A stretch of DNA of 64,000 nucleotides, from the NCBI RefSeq assembly GCF_003002095.1, contig NZ_PVZC01000011.1, forward strand, positions 1 through 64,000, written 5' to 3'. The stretch's first letter is position 1, and each line of letters starts with the position of its first letter. Under the pieces are notes generated by a model that had not been told where the DNA came from, searched no databases, and saw only the letters and a list, made by a program, of their open reading frames with translations. Origin of the DNA: Allonocardiopsis opalescens (GTDB lineage: Bacteria; Actinomycetota; Actinomycetes; Streptosporangiales; Streptosporangiaceae). Position numbers and translations under genes: made by a program. Positions 8,526 through 16,764 of the stretch are shown piece by piece.

Positions 8526-9014
8526 GATCTCCTCTTCGGTCGTCGGTTCAGAGCCCGGTGGCGTACCGGTGCGCCGGGCACGGCGCGACCGCCGCGGCCA
8601 CGAGAGCGTCACGGGTGTACCGGCGAAAGACGACCGGGGTCTACCCCCACGGGCCGTCGCAAACCTGGCCTACCTGGGGTGACGCACCCGTTACCGGGCG
8701 AGCGTCCGATCGTCGTGATCACCGTCTGTGCGTCCGGCGGGTCACCCTACCGACGGACTCTGGGAGTTTCGTATCGGTTGATAACGCCGCGATAACGGAC
8801 CGAAGGTACGGAAACCAGCAAATGCGGGCATTTCCAGTGGTCGGCGGTACGGTTGACCTTGCGACTTGTGATTCCAGCCACAACAGCCCCGCCGCGGCCG
8901 TTCCGTGACGATGTGTAGGCCGGGTCACTCGACATCGTGACCTGATCGAGATCGCCGCTGGCCGGTACCGGCAGCGGCCGTGCGCGGCCCGGCGGGCCCG
9001 CATAGAGTGGCAGC
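8526..9014. other. Divergent intergenic region, betaine operon / rhomboid
   Basis: No gene is seen in these 489 bases. The stretch 8740-8830 is AT-richer and should contain the betaine-operon promoter on the reverse strand. The roughly 100-nt leader before the ATPase GTG has small GC-rich inverted repeats, but I could not match a known riboswitch. Confidence 0.5.
9003..9014 (+). promoter_or_regulatory. Leaderless -10 box of the rhomboid gene
   Basis: TAGAGT at 9003-9008 lies 6 nt before the GTG at 9015 and there is no Shine-Dalgarno sequence. This geometry puts the transcription start on the start codon. Confidence 0.6.
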
Positions 9015-9608
9015 GTGAAGGGCTCAAGACTCTCGGCGGTGTACGCCGTACTCGCGATCACGGCCGTGGTGTGGCTGCTCGAGATCGTCGACTTTCTCGG
9101 CGGCGGCTGGCTCGACGGCTACGGCATCGTGCCGCGCCACCTCGGCTCGCTGTCGCACATCTTCAGCGCGCCCTTCCTGCACTTCGGCTTCGACCACCTG
9201 ATCAGCAACACGCTGCCGCTGGTCGTCCTCGGCCTACTGGTCGCCATGAGCGGCCTCGGCCGCTTCCTGGGTGCCACCGCGATCATCATCCTCACCGGCG
9301 GCCTGGGGGTGTGGCTCTTCTCCGGCGACCACACGCTGGTCGCGGGCTCCAGCATCCTCGTCTTCGGCTACTTCGGCTTCCTGGTCGTCCGCGGCTTCGT
9401 GGAGCGGCGCACCCTCGACATCGTCGCGATGATCTGCGTCGTCATCTTCTACGGCACCCTCATCCTCGGCGTCCTCCCCGTCGACCCCCGCATCTCCTGG
9501 ATCGGCCACCTCTTCGGCCTCATCGGCGGCGTCATCGCCGCCCTCAAACTCCCCCGCCGCACCGAGCGCCCCACCCCCGCACCGGACCCGTACAACCCGT
9601 CCTGGTGA
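9015..9608 (+). CDS. Rhomboid-family intramembrane serine protease
   Basis: A 197-residue polytopic membrane protein with about six helices. It has the rhomboid landmarks: an early L1-type region HIFSAPFLHFGFDHLISNTLPL with the conserved His and Asn, the catalytic serine in GSSILVFGY (GxSxxxxGY form) and the catalytic His in WIGHLFGLIGG. The length is that of minimal six-helix bacterial rhomboids. It should cleave transmembrane segments of unknown substrates in the plane of the membrane. The GTG start has no ribosome-binding site but a leaderless promoter box. It is a single gene facing away from the betaine operon and convergent with dcd. Confidence 0.88.
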   Translation: MKGSRLSAVYAVLAITAVVWLLEIVDFLGGGWLDGYGIVPRHLGSLSHIFSAPFLHFGFDHLISNTLPLVVLGLLVAMSGLGRFLGATAIIILTGGLGVWLFSGDHTLVAGSSILVFGYFGFLVVRGFVERRTLDIVAMICVVIFYGTLILGVLPVDPRISWIGHLFGLIGGVIAALKLPRRTERPTPAPDPYNPSW

Positions 9609-9732
9609 CGACGGCCGGAGCACTCAGCGCTCCGTGGGCGCCTTGAGCGCATGTCGGGTGGGAGAGCGGAGACGCGCGGAGGGAGACGCACGGTCAGCGC
9701 CCTGACTGCACAGCAGGCGGCAGACGGTGGGG

Positions 9733-10329
9733 TCAGTGCTCCGAGGGCGTCTCGGGAATGACCGTGCGGTGGAACTTCAGGTGCGCCCGCGAGGGCGTGG
9801 GCCCGCGCTGGTGCTGGTAGCGCGAGCCGTAGACGGCCGAGCCGTACGGGAACTCCGCCGGAGAACTGCATCGGAACAGGCACAGCTGCCCGATCTTCAT
9901 CCCCGGCCAGAGCTTCATCGGCAGCGTCGCCACGTTCGACAGCTCCAAGGTGACATGCCCCGAGAAGCCAGGATCGATGAACCCGGCCGTGGAGTGCGTG
10001 ACCAGCCCCAGCCGCCCCAGCGAACTCTTCCCCTCCAGCCGCGAGGCCAGATCGTCCGGCAGCGTCAGCACCTCGTAGGTGGACGCCAGCACGAACTCCC
10101 CCGGATGCAGGATGAAGGGCTCATCCCCCTTCGGCTCCACCATCCGAGTCAGATCCGGCTGCTCCTCCGCCGGATCGATGTGCGGGTACCGGTGGTTCTC
10201 GAACACCCGAAAGTACCGGTCGAGCCGCACGTCGATACTCGACGGCTGCACCATCGCGGGGTCGAACGGATCGATCACCACCCGCCCGGCGGCGATCTGA
10301 TCCTTGATGTCACGGTCGGAGAGCAGCAC
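9733..10329 (-). CDS. dcd: dCTP deaminase
   Basis: A 198-residue enzyme that deaminates dCTP for dUMP/dTTP synthesis; some actinobacterial forms are bifunctional and also hydrolyse dUTP. Conserved blocks are LLSDRDI at the N-terminus, PSSIDVRLD, the substrate loop [21 protein letters not shown] and the C-terminal [19 protein letters not shown] at 10329 gives the family's canonical N-terminus (VLLSDRDIK); the 15-codon upstream extension is spurious. A TAAGTT box 7 nt upstream suggests leaderless expression. It is divergent from tRNA-Gly; an 8-bp inverted repeat lies between the two. Confidence 0.95.
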   Translation of the reverse strand: MLLSDRDIKDQIAAGRVVIDPFDPAMVQPSSIDVRLDRYFRVFENHRYPHIDPAEEQPDLTRMVEPKGDEPFILHPGEFVLASTYEVLTLPDDLASRLEGKSSLGRLGLVTHSTAGFIDPGFSGHVTLELSNVATLPMKLWPGMKIGQLCLFRCSSPAEFPYGSAVYGSRYQHQRGPTPSRAHLKFHRTVIPETPSEH

Positions 10330-10338
10330 ACCAAGAAA

Positions 10339-10368
10339 CTTACCGGCTGCCCACCAGAATCCGGTAAG
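10339..10368. repeat. Inverted repeat between dcd and tRNA-Gly
   Basis: CTTACCGG (10339-10346) and CCGGTAAG (10361-10368) are perfect inverted copies 14 nt apart. They overlap the likely dcd -10 region and lie just upstream of the tRNA, so shared regulation of the divergent promoters is possible. Confidence 0.5.
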
Positions 10369-10394
10369 CTGCACGCAGGCCCCATGGGGCCCAC

Positions 10395-10465
10395 GCGGAT
10401 GTAGTTCAATGGTAGAACTTCAGCTTCCCAAGCTGATAACGCGGGTTCGATTCCCGTCATCCGCT
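10395..10465 (+). tRNA. tRNA-Gly (anticodon CCC)
   Basis: A 71-nt cloverleaf: acceptor GCGGATG pairing with CATCCGC, D arm with GTTCAATGGTAGAAC, anticodon stem TCAGC/GCTGA around the loop TTCCCAA (anticodon CCC), and a T arm with GGTTCGATTCC. CCA is not encoded. The 3' part is the integration target of the mobile element. Because of the insertion, the bases downstream of the crossover now come from the element, including a G-U closing pair in the T stem. Confidence 0.95.
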
Positions 10466-10477
10466 CTCACGACGAAG
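10424..10477 (+). repeat. attL: attL of the AICE
   Basis: This 54-bp block runs from the anticodon loop of tRNA-Gly through its 3' end and 12 nt beyond. It matches 22520-22573 except at 10457 (T) versus 22553 (C). Confidence 0.92.
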
Positions 10478-10523
10478 GCCCAGGTCAGATGGTGTGAACC
10501 GGCGACCTGGGCCTTGTCATTTT
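10475..10523 (+). terminator. Terminator of tRNA-Gly supplied by the element
   Basis: A 12-bp perfect stem, AAGGCCCAGGTC (10475-10486) with GACCTGGGCCTT (10504-10515), followed by TGTCATTTT. A related but shorter-stemmed copy follows attR at 22571-22618. Confidence 0.8.
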
Positions 10524-10539
10524 GGGGCGGAGGCGGGGC

Positions 10540-10564
10540 GGCGTGCCCCACACGTGCCCCACGG
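10540..10564. repeat. Putative integrase arm-type site, left end
   Basis: A 25-bp sequence containing two tandem GTGCCCCAC units (from 10543 and 10554) directly after the integrase stop. An identical 25-mer sits near the other end at 22397-22421. In the excised circle the two would flank attP, the arrangement expected of arm-type binding sites. Confidence 0.6.
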
Positions 10565-10565
10565 T

Positions 10566-11699
10566 CTACGTCGGCTCCTCCTCGGCGCCGACCGCGTCGA
10601 GCAGTTCCCGGGCGGCCCGCTCGCCGAGCGCGTCCGCCAGCTGCCGGGCACGGGAGTCACGGGCGTGCAGGTAGCCGAGCGCGGCCCGGGTGGAGGAGTG
10701 CCCCATCCGGTTCATCAGCTCCCGCAGACTCGCCCCGGCTTCGGCCGCGTAGGTGTTTCCGGTATGCCGCAGGTCGTGGAAGTGCACCCCGTCCCGGCCG
10801 ATCGCTTCCAGCGCCTTGGACCAGTAGGCGGAGAAGTTCGACCGGCGCAGCGGCTTGCCCTTGACCCCGACGAACACGAACCCGTCCCGGCCCGATTGGG
10901 CGTACCGGTCCAGGTGCTCTTCCAGGGCCGGAATGATCAGCGCGGGCAGCTGCACGGTGCGGTATCCGGCGTCGGACTTGGGCGTGCCCGGCACCAGCGT
11001 CGCCAGGTCGTACATGGTCTCGCTGACCGTCACGGTGCGGGCCTTGAGATCCAGGTTGCGCCGCCGCAAGCCGGTCAGCTCGCCCCACCGCAGTGACCCG
11101 AAGGTCGCCAGCAGCACCAGCGCCCGGTACCGGGGCGCGATCGCGTCGGCGAGCTTGAACACCTCCGGCACCGACAGCACCGGCCGTTCAGGACTCTTCT
11201 CCTGATCGGCGCCCTCGATCCGGCACGGGTTCTTGCGGATCAGCTCATCCCGCACCGCCGTGTTCAGGATCGCCCGCAGCAGCCGGTACGCCTTAGCCAC
11301 CGTCACCCGGCCGACCTTGCCTTTCAGCCGGGCCGTGCGCCACTTGCGGACATCGCCTTCGCGGATGTCGCTGATCGCCGATTCCGCGAAGGTGGGCAGC
11401 AGGTGCAACCGCAGCAGCCCTTCGTACAACTGCTCGGTCTTCGGACTCACGTCGCGCCCCTGCATCCACTCGGCCGCGTACGCGCCGAACAGGACACCGC
11501 CCGCCTCAGGGCTGATCCACTCGCCCCGAGCGATCTCGGCTTCTTTCAGGCTCAGCCACCGCTTGGCGTCGGTCTTGGTCCGGAAGGTGACCGGAGCCGA
11601 GCGGCGAACGCCGTCCGGTCCTCGATAGCGCGCCTGCCAGCGGCCCGACGCGAGTTGCCGAATGGTCCCGAAGTCGCGTTCCTTGTGCGCACTCGACAT
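10566..11699 (-). CDS. int: AICE tyrosine-recombinase integrase
   Basis: A 377-residue phage-type integrase. About residues 10-60 form an AP2-like arm-binding region (GTIRQLASGRWQARYRGPDG). Residues 75-160 are the SAM-like core-binding domain and 175-370 the catalytic domain. The catalytic set is complete: R204 in GSLRWGEL, H308 and R311 in HDLRH, H334 in MGHSS and nucleophile Y343 in LGYLH. It should recombine attP with the 3' end of tRNA-Gly. It is last of the rep-xis-int cluster; its ATG at 11699 overlaps the xis stop (TGATG), with GTG at 11702 as the alternative. Confidence 0.95.
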   Translation of the reverse strand: MSSAHKERDFGTIRQLASGRWQARYRGPDGVRRSAPVTFRTKTDAKRWLSLKEAEIARGEWISPEAGGVLFGAYAAEWMQGRDVSPKTEQLYEGLLRLHLLPTFAESAISDIREGDVRKWRTARLKGKVGRVTVAKAYRLLRAILNTAVRDELIRKNPCRIEGADQEKSPERPVLSVPEVFKLADAIAPRYRALVLLATFGSLRWGELTGLRRRNLDLKARTVTVSETMYDLATLVPGTPKSDAGYRTVQLPALIIPALEEHLDRYAQSGRDGFVFVGVKGKPLRRSNFSAYWSKALEAIGRDGVHFHDLRHTGNTYAAEAGASLRELMNRMGHSSTRAALGYLHARDSRARQLADALGERAARELLDAVGAEEEPT

Positions 11700-11929
11700 C
11701 ACGCGGCCCGCCGTCCGACACGGATCCCGATCGGCTCGACCACTCCCCCGGCGATCAGCTCCCGGATCGCCGATTCGGGGATGCGCACGTGCCGCCCGAT
11801 CTTGACGAAGGTGATGCGCCGCTCCTCGATCAGCCGGCGCGGGTAGCGCGGGGAGGTGTTGAGCCGTTCGGCCGCCTGCGCCACGGTCAGCAGCCGCTCA
11901 TCCGGACCGATCACCCGCTTGCCGTTCAT
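11699..11929 (-). CDS. xis: Excisionase (MerR/Xis-like HTH)
   Basis: A 76-residue basic protein with a winged HTH of the excisionase type: LLTVAQAAERLNTSPRYPRRLIEERRI, then the wing KIGRHVRIPESAI. It should bind near attL/attR and drive the integrase towards excision. The start ATG overlaps the repSA stop (ATGA) and its own stop overlaps int, so rep-xis-int is translationally coupled, as in pSAM2-like elements. Confidence 0.88.
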   Translation of the reverse strand: MNGKRVIGPDERLLTVAQAAERLNTSPRYPRRLIEERRITFVKIGRHVRIPESAIRELIAGGVVEPIGIRVGRRAA

Positions 11930-13608
11930 GCCGCCTTCCCGGTTGCCGAAAGATCAACTCGCTGCTGTCGGGCCTGCTGGAGTTGCCGCCTGCGTTTGAG
12001 GTGCTGGCCGAGCGAGGCCAGCAGCCGGTGTTCGCGCGGCTTGACGTCGGGGTCGGTCGGTCGCGCCAGCTCCCAGGCGTAGCCCGACGAGCGGACCGGC
12101 CCCGGCGGTGCCGACGAGCCGCCCGGGCCGGGGTGGTCGGGGTCGATGCCGAGGAGGTCCAGGACATAGGCCAGGCGATCCGCCTTGTGGTCGGCCAGCG
12201 TCTTGCCCGACCACTTGCGGGAGACCAGGACGCGCCGCCCGGCGTAGCCGAGGTGCTCGCGCCGGTGGGCCTTGGAGCGGCAGAACCCGGGGCGCATCCC
12301 CGGCTTGGCGTCCTTGGGCGCGATGCCGTAGCGCAGCCAGTTGGCGCACCGCTCCGAGCAGGGTTCGAACTGCAGCGCTGCCATCAGCCGGTCCACGTGC
12401 GCCTTCTGCGCGGGCGTGTCGGCGGCGTGGCATTCGTGCACGTGCTTGGTCAGGTACTTCGCCAGGTACCGCACGCACCGATCCGCGTCCGGCGAGCCCG
12501 CGACGACACCTTTGACATCGACCTGTCGGCCGAAGCGCACCACGTGCAGCGGGGCGGCGCCGGGGTCGGCGTCCAACGCGTCCAGGGCCTCATCCCACGA
12601 GGGCAGGAGTTCCCCGGTGGCCGGGTCGAGGTAGCGGCCGGCGTCGGCGTCCCATGCGGGGAGGTGCGTCCCGTCGTACCGGACGGCGTCCGTCGGTGGC
12701 CACCACACCTGGTGGTAGGTCGCGGCCACGATCTGCTTCACCTCGGCGCGCGGCAGGGTGCCGCGGACGGCGATGTGCAGGTGCGGCGCCAAGCGGCGCT
12801 GCGGCTCCACCGACGCGAAGTACTGGACATCGAACCCGGCGACCCGGCGAAGGTTCTGCACGAACCGGTCCACCAGCTTGGCGAAGTGCAGCGTGTCCCG
12901 CGCCGCCCGCCGGTAGTCGTAGCCGTCGTGGTCCACCGGGGTGCCATCGGAGCGCACCCGGCCGTAGGAATCGAGGGTGAGCGTGATGAACATCGACGGC
13001 CGGAAGGCCTTCCCACTGGCCGGGTCGGTGTAGACGCGGCCGAGAGTCGTCTTGGACATCTGCCGCTTGGGCAGCTCGGCCGCGTCCTGGCGGCGCCGCG
13101 TCGACCGCACCCGACGAGCAGACCGCTCCCCGTCCCCAGACGACGGCGGGGGCGCGACGCGGCCCCGCATCCCGGCCGCCGTGATCTCCTCGTCCAAATC
13201 GGCGATCACCGCATCGAGCCGCGCCAGCTGCCCGGCGTCGGCCGTCCCCTCAGCGGCGATCCGGTCGCGTTCGGCGGTCACCACGGCCCGCCGCTCGATC
13301 CAGTGCTGTTGCAGCTCGGTCGGATCGTCCGGTTCGATCACGGGTTCGGCGTCCAGGTGCCAGCCCTCCCGGCACTGCTGAACCCGCAGCGCGCGCTTGC
13401 GCTTGGCGCAGGCCGGACAGCGGCTCTCCAGCGTCGAACCGCACGGCACATCGATCACGGCCGTCTCACCGGTGGCCAGGTCGACCCGCCGCAGCGACAC
13501 CGGCCGGATGCACACGCCGTGCCGTTCAGCCAGCTGTTCGGCGACCTGCCGGGCGAGCGGCATCGCCATGCGTTCGGCCCGGGTGGTCTTCCCCGTAGGT
13601 GTCGTCAT
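11926..13608 (-). CDS. repSA: RepSA-like rolling-circle replication initiator
   Basis: A 560-residue replication initiator. An N-terminal Cys cluster (C56, C64, C67, C79) could bind zinc. The core carries FITLTLDSYG near 207, the HUH metal motif PHLHIAVRG with H276 and H278, and the tyrosine motif CVRYLAKYLTK at 378-388 (Y381/Y385, K384). A second Cys group (PCSERCANW) follows. It is expected to nick a double-stranded origin of the excised element and start rolling-circle replication. ATG at 13608 is preceded by GGGTGG. It is first of the rep-xis-int cluster. Family assignment is by motif and context. Confidence 0.9.
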   Translation of the reverse strand: MTTPTGKTTRAERMAMPLARQVAEQLAERHGVCIRPVSLRRVDLATGETAVIDVPCGSTLESRCPACAKRKRALRVQQCREGWHLDAEPVIEPDDPTELQQHWIERRAVVTAERDRIAAEGTADAGQLARLDAVIADLDEEITAAGMRGRVAPPPSSGDGERSARRVRSTRRRQDAAELPKRQMSKTTLGRVYTDPASGKAFRPSMFITLTLDSYGRVRSDGTPVDHDGYDYRRAARDTLHFAKLVDRFVQNLRRVAGFDVQYFASVEPQRRLAPHLHIAVRGTLPRAEVKQIVAATYHQVWWPPTDAVRYDGTHLPAWDADAGRYLDPATGELLPSWDEALDALDADPGAAPLHVVRFGRQVDVKGVVAGSPDADRCVRYLAKYLTKHVHECHAADTPAQKAHVDRLMAALQFEPCSERCANWLRYGIAPKDAKPGMRPGFCRSKAHRREHLGYAGRRVLVSRKWSGKTLADHKADRLAYVLDLLGIDPDHPGPGGSSAPPGPVRSSGYAWELARPTDPDVKPREHRLLASLGQHLKRRRQLQQARQQRVDLSATGKAA

Positions 13609-13661
13609 GCGGCCACCCCGACCCCGTTGTCGATGCCGGCCGGGCCCCATAGCGTCGCGGT

Positions 13662-13988
13662 ATGACGTATTTTCCGCGAAAACTTCTGCTGTTTACGGCC
13701 GGTTTCATGCTGATATACGCGTTCCAACTGCCGTACATCGGCGTGTTCGCTCTGCTCGACTGGCTCCGGGTACTGCGCGGCGGTGACCCTCAATTGTTGA
13801 AAAGCCTTTTCGCGAGCTTCGACACCGGCCACTGGATCCAGTCCGCCATTTCCCTGATCATCGGAGTGACCGCCCTCGCCGTGTGGTGGGCGAAGCGTCC
13901 ACGATCCCCTCACGCCGCATCACCACCGAACAGGTCATCCGCACCGGACTCGGCAGGCAATGACCGCAGCGAGGACCCGCGCCCGTAG
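13662..13988 (+). CDS. Small two-helix membrane protein of the AICE
   Basis: A 108-residue candidate on the forward strand between repSA and the translocase gene. It has two clear hydrophobic segments, residues 9-32 (LLLFTAGFMLIYAFQLPYIG) and about 58-78 (IQSAISLIIGVTALAVWW), and a Ser/Pro-rich polar tail. The 5' two-thirds are AT-richer than the neighbours. The 3' end overlaps the convergent translocase gene by 79 nt, so the tail may be artefactual or the gene recently acquired. It could be a spread (Spd)-type protein since AICEs often carry small membrane proteins near tra, but no specific homology is recognised. Confidence 0.5.
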   Translation: MTYFPRKLLLFTAGFMLIYAFQLPYIGVFALLDWLRVLRGGDPQLLKSLFASFDTGHWIQSAISLIIGVTALAVWWAKRPRSPHAASPPNRSSAPDSAGNDRSEDPRP

Positions 13989-15394
13989 TCGGTTTCCATC
14001 CGGGTGATGTCAGAGTCGGTGACGAAGGAGGCCCGCACCCGCAGCGGGTAGGGCGAGGTCTCCAAGCGCACGAAGCCCACACCCGCGCCCATGGCCGGGT
14101 CGGCACTGATCAAGTGGGCATTGCCGCCCCGCTCCCGCGCCCCCTCGCCAAGGATCATGTCCACCTGGGAGGGCTCATCCAGCCGGAGCGCGATCTTGTC
14201 GGGGAACAGGTTGCGCAGGTTCATCACCTCCTTGCGCGGGTCCTGCAATGCCGCCAGCACCGAGAAGCCGACCGCGCGCCCTTGACTCGTGAGGGTGGCC
14301 AGCGCGTTTTCAGCACGGCGGCGGACGTCGCGGTCAGGGTGGTAGGCGGTCAGGAACGCCACCTCGTCCACCACCACCGCGACGAACGGGTCATCGGTGG
14401 TGGGGGTGTGCTTGCGGACCTTCCCGGCGTAGCGGCCCGCGCGCTCCTGCATCTGCACGACGGCGTCTTCCAGCAGGCCCACGGCGGTTTCTGCGGTGTC
14501 GGCGTAGCGGGCGAACAGCCGCCGCCCGAGCGACAGTTCCATCCGCTTGGGATCGACCGCCCACACCTCGGCGACCCCGGCACGGATGGCGGGGAGCATG
14601 GCGCGGATCGCCGACCAGATCACCGACCCCTTCCCGGCCCCGGTCACCCCGGCGACCAGGATGTGCGTGCCGTGCAGCCGCATCCGCCACCACGACCCGT
14701 CCTCAGCGCGCCCCATCGGCAGCGCCGCCAAGTCCACCGCCTCCGGCACCGGCAGCGCCGGGATCACCCCCGACAGGGAGTCACCGCGCGGGAATTCCAC
14801 GACCAGGCGGCGCGGCCCGTCGACCACCACCCGGCACGACGGCGCGTCGAAGCCGTGCGCCAGTGCGAGAACGCGCTTCTCCCACGCCTGCGGCGACGTG
14901 CCCTTGAGCATCCGCACCGACACCCGGTCGACATGCGGAGTGCACCGCACCCGGCCCAACCTGGGGAGGTACTGCCGGTCCTGGTAGAACTCCGCCAACC
15001 CGGCGACCACCATCACCGGCTGCCAGTGCCGCCGGTACACCCAGAAGCGTCGCCACAGCGCCAGCAACCGCCACCCGGCCAGCCGCAGGAACGACGCCCG
15101 CCACAGCCACCACCACACCACCAGGACGACCGGCACCAGGCCCGCGCCGACCAGCGACAGCCACCACGGATCGACCACGACCCCCACCGCCACCACGACG
15201 GCAAGGAGGCCGGTTGCAACCGGGTGCAGCACCACCGCGCCGACCACCCCGGCGATCAGCCGCCACACCCACACCACGATCACGAACACCGCCGGGGTCT
15301 TCACCACCGGACCGGCGAACCGCACCGGCTGCACGACCGACCGCGACACCAGCGGATCGACCGAATCCCCCGGGCGGGAATCCTGCCAGGACAT
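13910..15394 (-). CDS. tra: FtsK/SpoIIIE-type conjugative DNA translocase (TraB-like)
   Basis: A 494-residue protein with two or three N-terminal membrane helices (33-100) and a RecA-like motor domain. Walker A is GVTGAGKGS at 249-257 and Walker B VAVVVDEVAF at 338-347, followed by an ENALATLTSQGRAVG arginine-finger region. This is the single-protein conjugation machine of AICEs: a hexameric pump that moves double-stranded DNA between hyphae. The ATG at 15394 has AGAGG about 11 nt upstream. It is downstream of the pra gene, from which a 9-bp hairpin separates it. Confidence 0.92.
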   Translation of the reverse strand: MSWQDSRPGDSVDPLVSRSVVQPVRFAGPVVKTPAVFVIVVWVWRLIAGVVGAVVLHPVATGLLAVVVAVGVVVDPWWLSLVGAGLVPVVLVVWWWLWRASFLRLAGWRLLALWRRFWVYRRHWQPVMVVAGLAEFYQDRQYLPRLGRVRCTPHVDRVSVRMLKGTSPQAWEKRVLALAHGFDAPSCRVVVDGPRRLVVEFPRGDSLSGVIPALPVPEAVDLAALPMGRAEDGSWWRMRLHGTHILVAGVTGAGKGSVIWSAIRAMLPAIRAGVAEVWAVDPKRMELSLGRRLFARYADTAETAVGLLEDAVVQMQERAGRYAGKVRKHTPTTDDPFVAVVVDEVAFLTAYHPDRDVRRRAENALATLTSQGRAVGFSVLAALQDPRKEVMNLRNLFPDKIALRLDEPSQVDMILGEGARERGGNAHLISADPAMGAGVGFVRLETSPYPLRVRASFVTDSDITRMETDYGRGSSLRSLPAESGADDLFGGDAA

Positions 15395-15446
15395 AAGCTT
15401 GCAGACCTCTTCTCATCTCAGAGCAGGGAACAGAGGAGAGACACCA

Positions 15447-15480
15447 GGGGTGGCCCAGTGCGCCAACACCAGGCCACCCC
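15447..15480 (-). terminator. Hairpin between pra and tra
   Basis: GGGGTGGCC (15447-15455) pairs with GGCCACCCC (15472-15480) over a 16-nt loop, without a T-tract. It could terminate or attenuate read-through from pra into tra. Confidence 0.5.
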
Positions 15481-15495
15481 GCCCGCACCGACCCG

Positions 15496-15903
15496 TCAGG
15501 CCGCGTCCTTCACCGGAGCCGCCCGACGAGCACCACCACCGCCGGGAGCCCGCACCCCGCGCGCCCGGAGCGAATACGCCACCCGCGACCGGCTCCCGAC
15601 CTCCTCCACATACGGAGTGACGGTCATCTGCTCGAACTCCACCGGCCGGAACGGCAGCCCGCCCACCTCATCCGGCAGCGTCGGGCACACCTCGGCGGCG
15701 ACCTTGACCTTCACCGACTTCGCCTTGCCGCGTGCGTTCGGGTCGGCATCGATCACCTCGACCGCCCACACCGGCAGCCCCGTCGCCTTGTCGATCTGCG
15801 GCCGCTTCGTCTCGAAGTCCGTCACCGCCTCCACACCCAGCGCGTACGCCCCGTGCGGGAACACGAACCCGAACTCCACCGGCACCGGACCCTGAATCGC
15901 CAT
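15496..15903 (-). CDS. pra: Pra-like replication/integration/excision activator of the AICE
   Basis: A 135-residue soluble protein starting MAIQGPVPVEFGFVFPHGAY and containing LPVWAVEVIDADPNARGKAK and LPFRPVEFEQMTVTPYVEE. These blocks recall the protein annotated in many Streptomyces elements as plasmid replication, integration and excision activator, exemplified by Pra of pSAM2. By analogy it switches on repSA-xis-int. ATG at 15903 has GAGG 8 nt upstream. Its promoter region carries a TATGAT box and two inverted repeats, consistent with repression by the neighbouring GntR protein. The molecular mechanism of this family is not visible in the sequence. Confidence 0.65.
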   Translation of the reverse strand: MAIQGPVPVEFGFVFPHGAYALGVEAVTDFETKRPQIDKATGLPVWAVEVIDADPNARGKAKSVKVKVAAEVCPTLPDEVGGLPFRPVEFEQMTVTPYVEEVGSRSRVAYSLRARGVRAPGGGGARRAAPVKDAA

Positions 15904-15936
15904 ATCGACCACCTCACATCATCAGCCGCTCATCCG

Positions 15937-15950
15937 CTTGATCGGACAAG
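15937..15950. promoter_or_regulatory. Operator candidate at the pra transcription start
   Basis: CTTG-ATCGGA-CAAG is an inverted repeat that begins at the predicted +1 of pra (15951 on the reverse strand). A related palindrome precedes the GntR gene at 16765-16784, suggesting one regulator for both. Confidence 0.5.
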
Positions 15951-15957
15951 TAGCTAG

Positions 15958-15991
15958 ATCATATGCGACCACTCGACCGGACGAGTGGTCG
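15958..15991 (-). promoter_or_regulatory. pra promoter with overlapping inverted repeat
   Basis: On the reverse strand TATGAT (15963-15958) is a consensus -10. A perfect 10-bp inverted repeat, CGACCACTCG/CGAGTGGTCG (15966-15991, 6-nt spacer), covers the spacer and -35 region. It also lies 20 nt beyond the gntR stop, so a terminator role is an alternative. Confidence 0.55.
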
Positions 15992-16011
15992 AAGTGAGTG
16001 ACGTGGGTCAC

Positions 16012-16746
16012 TCAGGTGATGGTGTAGCTGTCCTCAAGCTCGTTCAGGTCCCCCGGCAACGTGATGTCGAGGGCGACGATCGGCTGACCGGCCGCGTCAT
16101 AGACGGTCGCCACGATGCCCAGCACCGGCGACCCTGGCGCCAGACTCAGCGCGTCCGCCTCCTCGGACGTGGCCGCGCGAGCGCACAGCCGCTCGGTCAC
16201 CCGCACCGGCCGCAGCTGCTTCAAGGCGAACAGGTGAGCCCGCACCGACACCGAAAGCGGCGCCGCCTGCCCCAGGTCGGTGCCGGCCGCCACGTCCAAC
16301 GGCGCCCACACCGACACCAAGCGCCCCGACGCGCCTTCACCGTCCGCGCTCACCCGCCGCCGCAGCACCGCTGGCGCCCCGTCCGGAATCCCCAGCGCAC
16401 CCGCCACCCGCGCCGGGACATCGGCCCGCCCGGCGAACGCAATCACGGTGCCCAGCGCCGACTCCGCCGCATCGTAGGCCGCCTCAGCGGTGCGCGCCCG
16501 ATCAGACGGCTTGGTCGGGTCGCCCTTCACATACGAGCCCCGACCGTGCTCACGGTCGATCCACCCCTGCATCTTCAACATCTGCAAGGCCCGCACCACC
16601 GTGCTGCGCCCCGCCCCGAACTCCCGCACCAACTGGGACTCCGAGGGCAGCATGGCCCCGGGCGCGTACGTGCCGTCGGAGATCCGCCGCTGAATCGCCT
16701 GCACGATCCGCGCGTACTTGGGAGGCGCGAACTCCATCTCCGACAT
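16012..16746 (-). CDS. GntR/HutC-family repressor (KorSA-like)
   Basis: A 244-residue regulator with an N-terminal winged HTH (residues 8-75: PKYARIVQAIQRRISDGTYA, LPSESQLVREFGAGRSTVVR, HGRGSYV) and a UTRA ligand-binding domain (about 95-240). In pSAM2-like elements the GntR protein KorSA represses its own gene and pra, keeping the element integrated. The location directly upstream of pra, and palindromes before both genes, fit that role. ATG at 16746 has AGGCGG 8 nt upstream; the in-frame ATG at 16737 is less likely. The UTRA effector is unknown. Confidence 0.88.
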   Translation of the reverse strand: MSEMEFAPPKYARIVQAIQRRISDGTYAPGAMLPSESQLVREFGAGRSTVVRALQMLKMQGWIDREHGRGSYVKGDPTKPSDRARTAEAAYDAAESALGTVIAFAGRADVPARVAGALGIPDGAPAVLRRRVSADGEGASGRLVSVWAPLDVAAGTDLGQAAPLSVSVRAHLFALKQLRPVRVTERLCARAATSEEADALSLAPGSPVLGIVATVYDAAGQPIVALDITLPGDLNELEDSYTIT

Positions 16747-16764
16747 AACGACCGCCTGACGACT

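Noticed and set aside
8526-8700. Riboswitch (for example c-di-AMP type) before the betaine operon
   Set aside because: Small GC-rich hairpins exist but none of the conserved motif strings of known classes could be matched by eye.
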